A stretch of DNA of 64,000 nucleotides, from assembly GCF_000374365.1 (NCBI RefSeq), contig NZ_KB894115.1:339898-403897 (forward strand), read 5' to 3'. Every line of letters starts with the position of its first letter. Position 1 is the first letter of the stretch. The notes below the pieces were generated by a model, which was not told the DNA's origin, did not search any database, and was given only the letters and a program-made list of their open reading frames with translations. Below are positions 59,579 through 64,000 of the stretch, piece after piece. The position numbers and the translations under genes are program-made. Origin of the DNA: Bacteroides gallinarum DSM 18171 = JCM 13658. Lineage in GTDB: Bacteria; Bacteroidota; Bacteroidia; Bacteroidales; Bacteroidaceae.

Positions 59579-62089
59579 CTATGCGACTTTTTTCCGGGCT
59601 ATCAGTACGATAACCGCCACTCCGATAACCAGCAGCGCCAGTGCTCCGTAGGCGATGCCTTCCGTAACATGCAGGCTTGTAGGGTCGAAGCGCATTTCGA
59701 TAGTGTGCTTGCCGGCAGGGACGTACATGGTGCGCAGTATGTAATCCGCGCGTCCCAGTTCGGCGGGTTGCCCGTCGATAGTTACCTGCCAGCCGTCCGG
59801 ATAATAAATCTCGGAGAATACGGCGATGCCGTCTCCTGCATTTTCCGTTTCGTAAACCAGCCGGTTAGGTTCGTAACTCGTCAGGCGGATACTGGAAAGG
59901 CTGTCCTTGTATGCCTCGGCGGTTCCTTTCAGCACCTCCTTGAAGCGGGCATCGACCACGGCGGTTTCGGTGGGAAGAATGGTTTTGAGTGCGTCGATTT
60001 CCTGGTTGGCATTGTCTACGTACTGCACGTTCTTCACGAACCAGGCGTTGCCGTTGGCGTAAGGGTTGAGCACGGGTACGGTCTGTCCCTGCTGTCCGGC
60101 GGGGAAGATGAAGTACTTGGTGTTCAGCATGTTCAGTACACGGAACTTGGAGGCGTCCACACTGTCCATTTCTCCGCCTGCGGCGGCTATTGCCTGGTAG
60201 GCGGCCTGCATTTCGGGAGAGATATGGCGTTCTATCATCTCCTGGTAGCGGCGCAGCTTGGCGGCGTGGTATCCGCCTACGTTCTTATGCCAGTAAGAAG
60301 TGTTGTTCTCATTGAAGGCATCGGTTGCAAAGTTCAGTACGCGGTAGTCCGGGCTCTTGTCTTGCAAAATCTGTTCGTCGGTTTGCGTTTTGCTGAACGT
60401 TTCCGTTTGAATGGAGCGGGGAACGAACTGCCCGTCGTTGAGGTAGCGTTTGTTCACTGTCCACATATCGGCGAGGCAGAGCACTGCAATGCCGGCAACG
60501 GTCAACGATTGGCGCAACTTGCCCGTTGCGTGCAGCCAGAGCAGCACGCAGCCGATACCTATGATGATGAAGCTCCGCAATGCGTCGGCACTGACGAGCG
60601 CTCCCCGCATTTCTGCGAGGTTGGCAAGGATGCCTGCCAGTTCATTGGCAGGTATCATCTGCCGGTCTACGGCGTTTTGCAGCATCTGTGCCTCTTGTGC
60701 AGGTACGAAGCCCGAACCGAGGCTACCCGGCACTATGGCGAGCAGCAGGGCTACGCCGGCGGTCAGCGCAAGGCTGATGCCGCATGCTTTCTTGTTCTTT
60801 TTCCATATCCCGGGTTCTTCCAATACGCGTTTCAGGGCGAAGATAGCCAGCAGGGGAATGGTGAACTCCGCTATGACGAGAATGGACGATACTGCGCGGA
60901 ACTTGTTGTACATCGGAATGTAGTCGATAAAGAAGTCCGTGAGCGGCATGAAGTTCTTGCCCCATGCCAGGACGATAGAGAAAAAGGTCGCTCCCAGCAG
61001 CGCCCATTTTAGGGGACCTTTTACGATGAAGCAGCCCAGGACGAAAAGGAACAGCACGAATGCGCCTACATAGACGGGGCCGGCTGTCCAGGGCTGGTTG
61101 CCGAAGTACTGCGGGAACGAGTTGTATAGGCTGCTGTACATCGGGTTAGCCTTTGCCATAGCGGTTTCGCTCTGGCTGAGGGGGGCGGAGGAGGAGCCGC
61201 CTTTGAAGTTGGGGACGAGCAGCGTCCACGTCTCACCGATGCCGTAGCTCCAGTTGGTGATGTAGTCGCGGTCTAATCCGCTGCTGGTTTGCTTGGCGGC
61301 ATCGCCGGTTTGTACCAGTTCGCTCTTGCCGCGCATGGTTTCCTTGCTGTACGTATAGGTGTGGTAGAGGTTGGAGAGGTTGGCAGCTACGCCTATAAGG
61401 GCTGCTACGAGCAGTACGGCGCTTGCCTTGAAGAACTTGGGCAGTGTCTTGTTGCGCCACGCATCCTCAAAGTAAGCTCCTACGATGAACAGGATGACGA
61501 ACAGGAAATAGTAGGACATCTGTACGTGGTTCGACATGATTTGCAGGGCAGCGAAGAGTGCCGTCAGGATACCGCCTGCCAGTAATCTGCCCCGGTAGGC
61601 GAGGACAATGCCCGCTATCGTGGGGGGGATGTAGGCAAGGGTGATGAATTTCCAGATGTGTCCTGCGGATATCAGGATAAAGAAGTAGGACGAGAAAGCC
61701 CATACGATGCCGCCCAACCCCGCCAGCCACACCGGTATGCCGAATACCCGCAGCAGGATGTAGAAACCCAGCATCAGGATGAACGTCAGGTTGACGTATG
61801 TGGGCAGGAAGAGCTGATATACTTTCTGTGTCCATTGCAGAGGCACGGTGGAGTCGTAGGACGGCGCTATCTGGTAGGTCGGCATGCCGCCGAAGAGGGA
61901 ATTGGTCCAGCGGGTGCGCTCGCCTGTCTGTTCGTAGTACTCTTTGGCCTCTTGTCCGGCTCCGGCTCCGGCGGCGGTGTCGTGCTGGAACAGGATGCGT
62001 CCTTCTATGTCCGCCGGGAAAAAGTAGGCGAAGGAAATCAATGCGAATGCCAGGACGGCAATCAGGTCGGGGAGAATTTTCTTTATCAT
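59579..62089 (-). CDS. YfhO-family polytopic membrane protein
   Basis: 836 residues with about 12 helices and a C-terminal soluble domain (about 640-790) before a last helix and a basic tail (ARKKVA). The N-terminal signature FFPADIEGRILFQHDTAAGAGAGQEA and conserved loop residues (Asp/Asn-rich GMPTYQIAPSYDS) mark the YfhO family, GT-C-like proteins linked in Firmicutes to glycosylation of lipoteichoic acid. In Bacteroidetes the acceptor is unknown. Confidence 0.9.
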   Translation of the reverse strand: MIKKILPDLIAVLAFALISFAYFFPADIEGRILFQHDTAAGAGAGQEAKEYYEQTGERTRWTNSLFGGMPTYQIAPSYDSTVPLQWTQKVYQLFLPTYVNLTFILMLGFYILLRVFGIPVWLAGLGGIVWAFSSYFFILISAGHIWKFITLAYIPPTIAGIVLAYRGRLLAGGILTALFAALQIMSNHVQMSYYFLFVILFIVGAYFEDAWRNKTLPKFFKASAVLLVAALIGVAANLSNLYHTYTYSKETMRGKSELVQTGDAAKQTSSGLDRDYITNWSYGIGETWTLLVPNFKGGSSSAPLSQSETAMAKANPMYSSLYNSFPQYFGNQPWTAGPVYVGAFVLFLFVLGCFIVKGPLKWALLGATFFSIVLAWGKNFMPLTDFFIDYIPMYNKFRAVSSILVIAEFTIPLLAIFALKRVLEEPGIWKKNKKACGISLALTAGVALLLAIVPGSLGSGFVPAQEAQMLQNAVDRQMIPANELAGILANLAEMRGALVSADALRSFIIIGIGCVLLWLHATGKLRQSLTVAGIAVLCLADMWTVNKRYLNDGQFVPRSIQTETFSKTQTDEQILQDKSPDYRVLNFATDAFNENNTSYWHKNVGGYHAAKLRRYQEMIERHISPEMQAAYQAIAAAGGEMDSVDASKFRVLNMLNTKYFIFPAGQQGQTVPVLNPYANGNAWFVKNVQYVDNANQEIDALKTILPTETAVVDARFKEVLKGTAEAYKDSLSSIRLTSYEPNRLVYETENAGDGIAVFSEIYYPDGWQVTIDGQPAELGRADYILRTMYVPAGKHTIEMRFDPTSLHVTEGIAYGALALLVIGVAVIVLIARKKVA

Positions 62090-62206
62090 CTTGCAGGGTT
62101 ATGGTTTATGTGGGGGAGTCCGGAGGAGGTAGGAGGCTAAGGGAGTTGAACCGACAGTATTTGCTCCGCTATCTTTTTTGTGAGATAATCGAGTAGAAGT
62201 GCCGGT

Positions 62207-62240
62207 TTAACTTCCTTAACTCCTTAACTTCCTTAACTCC
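62207..62240 (+). repeat. Tandem TTAACTTCC/TTAACTCC repeat
   Basis: Two 17-bp units, each TTAACTTCC plus TTAACTCC, directly repeated. A short-sequence tract of the same nature as others in this window; slippage-prone. Confidence 0.8.
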
Positions 62241-62320
62241 TAATCCGAATTTCTGCGGCAAACTTATACATAAATATTGATTTATGCACCAGTTGGATAG
62301 AGAAATCTGCTGAAATATCG

Positions 62321-62328
62321 TACCTTTG
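62321..62328 (+). promoter_or_regulatory. -7 box of mtnN
   Basis: TACCTTTG, an exact TAnnTTTG match, 50 bases before the start codon at 62378. The nearest -33-like TTGG is too far (24 bases). Confidence 0.5.
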
Positions 62329-62377
62329 CCTTACTGAAAATCATAATTTATAAATCTGGAATAGTAAATCGGCAAGC

Positions 62378-63082
62378 ATGACGATAGGTGTTATCAGCGC
62401 AATGGATAGCGAACACCGCCAGTTGGTGGAGCGTTTGCAGGAGAAGAAGGTGTCGGGCGAGGGGTGTTTCCGCTATGTGGAGGGCGTGCTCGGCGGTAAC
62501 CGTGTGGTACTTACGCAGTGCGGTATCGGCAAGGTGAGTGCGGCAGTGGGTGCCACGGAGCTGATACGCCGTTTTGCTCCGGATTGTGTGGTCAGTACCG
62601 GTGTGGCGGGCGGCATTGACGCCTGCCTTAAGGTGACGGATGTGGTGGTGAGCGAATGCCTGGTGTACCATGATGTATGGTGCGGCGAGGGCAACGAGTA
62701 CGGCCAGGTGCAGGGATTTCCCGCTGTGTACGAGGGTTGCGCTTCTCTGCTGGAACATGCCTTGTCGCTGAATAGTGCCGGGTTGGAAAGCTGTGTTCAC
62801 AGCGGGTTGCTCTGTACCGGCGACCGGTTCATTACCGACCGTACCGAACTGGACGCTATCAAACGCCGTTTTCCCGCCGGGCTTGCAGTCGATATGGAGT
62901 CCGCAGCTATTGCACAGGTCTGTTACTTGTACGGTACTCCTTTCCTCAGCTTCCGTATCATCAGCGATACGCCGGGCGTGGAAGACCATGCTTCGCAATA
63001 TGCCGATTTCTGGGGGACAATGGCGGAGCGCTCGTTCCTTACTACGTGGGCTTTTCTTTCTACCTTGCCGGAGAGTTTGTAA
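62378..63082 (+). CDS. mtnN: 5'-methylthioadenosine/S-adenosylhomocysteine nucleosidase
   Basis: 234 residues; cleaves adenine from MTA and SAH, giving S-ribosylhomocysteine to LuxS next door. Blocks: IGVISAMDSEHRQLVERL (catalytic Glu region replaced by Asp-Ser-Glu), VVLTQCGIGKVSAAVGATELI, VSTGVAGGIDACL and VDMESAAIAQVCYL with the ribose-binding Met-Glu and FRIISDTPG with the catalytic Asp. The longer N-terminal part is normal. Operon with luxS (23-base gap). Confidence 0.94.
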   Translation: MTIGVISAMDSEHRQLVERLQEKKVSGEGCFRYVEGVLGGNRVVLTQCGIGKVSAAVGATELIRRFAPDCVVSTGVAGGIDACLKVTDVVVSECLVYHDVWCGEGNEYGQVQGFPAVYEGCASLLEHALSLNSAGLESCVHSGLLCTGDRFITDRTELDAIKRRFPAGLAVDMESAAIAQVCYLYGTPFLSFRIISDTPGVEDHASQYADFWGTMAERSFLTTWAFLSTLPESL

Positions 63083-63105
63083 ATCATAAATAACATATCA
63101 TAATC

Positions 63106-63594
63106 ATGAAGAAGATTCCCAGCTTTACTATCGACCACATCCGCTTGCTGCGCGGTATTTATGTATCACGCAAGGATGAAGTGAACGGAGAGGTTATCAC
63201 GACTTTCGATATCCGTATGAAGGAGCCTAACCGCGAGCCGGCCTTGGGACAGGGCGCCCTGCATACTATCGAGCACCTGGCTGCTACTTATCTGCGCAAT
63301 GAACCGCAATGGCAGGACAAGATTATTTATTGGGGGCCTATGGGTTGCCTCACCGGTAATTATCTGCTGATGAAGGGCGACTTGCAGCCGCAGGACATCG
63401 TGCCGCTGATGCAGGATACTTTCCGCTTTGTTGCCGGATATGAGGGCGAAGTGCCCGGTGCTGCTCCGCAGGATTGCGGTAATTATCTGCTGCACGACTT
63501 GCCTATGGCGAAGTGGGAGGCTGCCAAGTATCTGCATGAAGTGCTGGAACAGATGACGGAAGGCAATATGAACTACCCCGAGAAAGCGGAGTGA
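63106..63594 (+). CDS. luxS: S-ribosylhomocysteine lyase (LuxS)
   Basis: 162 residues; converts S-ribosylhomocysteine to homocysteine and DPD, the precursor of autoinducer-2. The metal site is His53 and His57 of HTIEH with Cys123 in APQDCGN; the catalytic Glu56 and Cys81 (GPMGCLTG) are present. Cotranscribed with mtnN. In Bacteroides it gives AI-2 signalling and recycles the methyl cycle. Confidence 0.97.
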   Translation: MKKIPSFTIDHIRLLRGIYVSRKDEVNGEVITTFDIRMKEPNREPALGQGALHTIEHLAATYLRNEPQWQDKIIYWGPMGCLTGNYLLMKGDLQPQDIVPLMQDTFRFVAGYEGEVPGAAPQDCGNYLLHDLPMAKWEAAKYLHEVLEQMTEGNMNYPEKAE

Positions 63595-63607
63595 GTGATT
63601 AGTTGAA

Positions 63608-63655
63608 TAAATGTTGAAATAAGTGTTGGAATAAGTGTTGGAGTAAATGTTGGAA
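63608..63655 (+). repeat. 12-bp tandem repeat, four copies
   Basis: Four units of TAARTGTTGRAR (TAAATGTTGAAA, TAAGTGTTGGAA, TAAGTGTTGGAG, TAAATGTTGGAA), just after the luxS stop codon. Confidence 0.85.
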
Positions 63656-63667
63656 TTTAGTTTATAT

Positions 63668-63905
63668 CAGTAACGATGACATAGAGTAGCCTAAGGCTGA
63701 AAGCCTTTTTATCTTATAGCCCGGGGTAGCACCCCGGGAATACGAATATGAATAACATTGCGCCCTGTAAGGGCAAAACATTTACAGATTCATCTTTTGC
63801 CCTTTCAGGGCGCAGAATTCCGGGAACATTTATTCCCGGGGTGTTACCCCGGGCTATAAGATAAAAAGGCTTTCAGCCTTAGGCTACTCTATGTCATCGT
63901 TACTG
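63668..63905. repeat. 238-bp nearly perfect palindrome (REP-like or miniature mobile element)
   Basis: Outer arms of 75 bp (63668-63742 and 63831-63905) match with one mismatch. The inner arms (GCGCCCTGTAAGGGCAAAA-type, 63760-63778) match those at 63797-63816 with one mismatch. The arms contain a secondary palindrome GCCCGGGGTAGCACCCCGGG-like. This is the build of extragenic palindromes (REP/BIME or TnpA_REP-mobilised) or a MITE. It would fold into a long cruciform or RNA hairpin. Confidence 0.8.
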
Positions 63906-63933
63906 AGGGACATTCAGTAAATAATATAAAATC

Positions 63934-63980
63934 AGCCAACTAATTCATACACAAAATATTGCGAATTAGCTGGCTTTTTT
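63934..63980 (+). terminator. Terminator-like hairpin at the right edge
   Basis: AGCCAACTAATTC (63934-63946) pairs with GAATTAGCTGGCT (63963-63975) with one mismatch, followed by TTTTT. It may end the luxS transcript, after the palindrome, or a convergent gene beyond the edge. Confidence 0.75.
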
Positions 63981-64000
63981 GTATCTTTAGGTATTCCCCC

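Larger units (their letters stand above)
62090..62377. other. Intergenic region with tandem repeat
   Basis: A near-palindrome links GGAGGCTAAGGGAGTTGAACCG-like sequence (from about 62131) to the tandem repeat at 62207-62240. A TACCTTTG box for mtnN follows at 62321-62328. No gene seen. Confidence 0.6.
63595..64000. other. Repeat-filled intergenic region after luxS
   Basis: Holds a 12-bp tandem repeat (63608-63655), a 238-bp palindrome (63668-63905) and a terminator-like hairpin (63934-63980). No coding sequence up to the window edge. Confidence 0.8.

Noticed and set aside
59669..61012. Open frame of 447 codons antisense to yfhO
   Set aside because: Shadow of a GC-rich real gene; product lacks motifs.

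Overview
The window is chromosomal DNA of a Bacteroidales bacterium, most likely a gut Bacteroides. Evidence: the b558-type succinate dehydrogenase/fumarate reductase cytochrome b subunit, a TonB receptor with an N-terminal carboxypeptidase-like domain, YfhO, DUF4491 and THUMP-like methyltransferase families, the rSAM/lipoprotein pair, and repeated matches to the Bacteroides promoter form TTTG-N19-21-TAnnTTTG. I cannot name the species.

Layout. 1-16.5 kb is core chromosome: start of the sdhC/frdC gene (cut by the window edge), an AraC regulator, a PAP2 phosphatase, the parE-coaD-S41 protease run, a GNAT-like protein, a TonB receptor with a metallophosphoesterase, a THUMP-like methyltransferase, a VanX-type dipeptidase lipoprotein, and a LytTR/LiaF-like membrane pair. 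17.08-29.96 kb is a 12.8-kb integrative element inserted in the 3' part of a CAU-anticodon tRNA gene. It is bounded by a 45-bp att repeat (43/45 identical). It carries an XRE/ImmA-type protease/PIN module, a tyrosine integrase, a cargo operon of unknown function preceded by a strongly structured RNA, an inverted iteron-like repeat, an excisionase-like protein and a P4-type helicase plus a BT4734/VirE_N-type primase. I see no relaxase, capsid, portal or terminase, so it resembles a phage-satellite or other passively moved island. A decayed integrase fragment lies just outside its left end.

30-33.6 kb holds DUF4491, Lrp, two FKBP isomerases and a sirtuin that has lost its zinc cysteines. 33.7-42.6 kb is a surface-glycan cluster: four glycosyltransferases, an MptE/DUF115-like protein, a Wzx-type flippase, and a nonulosonate (KDN/sialic-acid-like) set made of a NeuB-type synthase, a KdsC-type phosphatase and an SpsF-type cytidylyltransferase. 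42.7-64 kb is mostly core: metG, an ADP-forming acyl-CoA synthetase, a radical-SAM/lipoprotein pair, the ComM-like ATPase, a cysteine-less thioredoxin-fold lipoprotein, a TPR lipoprotein, xerD, aroQ-pyk-O-methyltransferase, rbfA-lolC/E, yfhO and mtnN-luxS.

The strongest candidates for something undescribed are the element cargo at 20.97-24.9 kb (structured RNA, EcsC/TerB protein, small membrane proteins and a recently duplicated C-terminal domain), the candidate small RNA at about 59.45-59.55 kb, and the 238-bp palindromic repeat at 63.67-63.91 kb.
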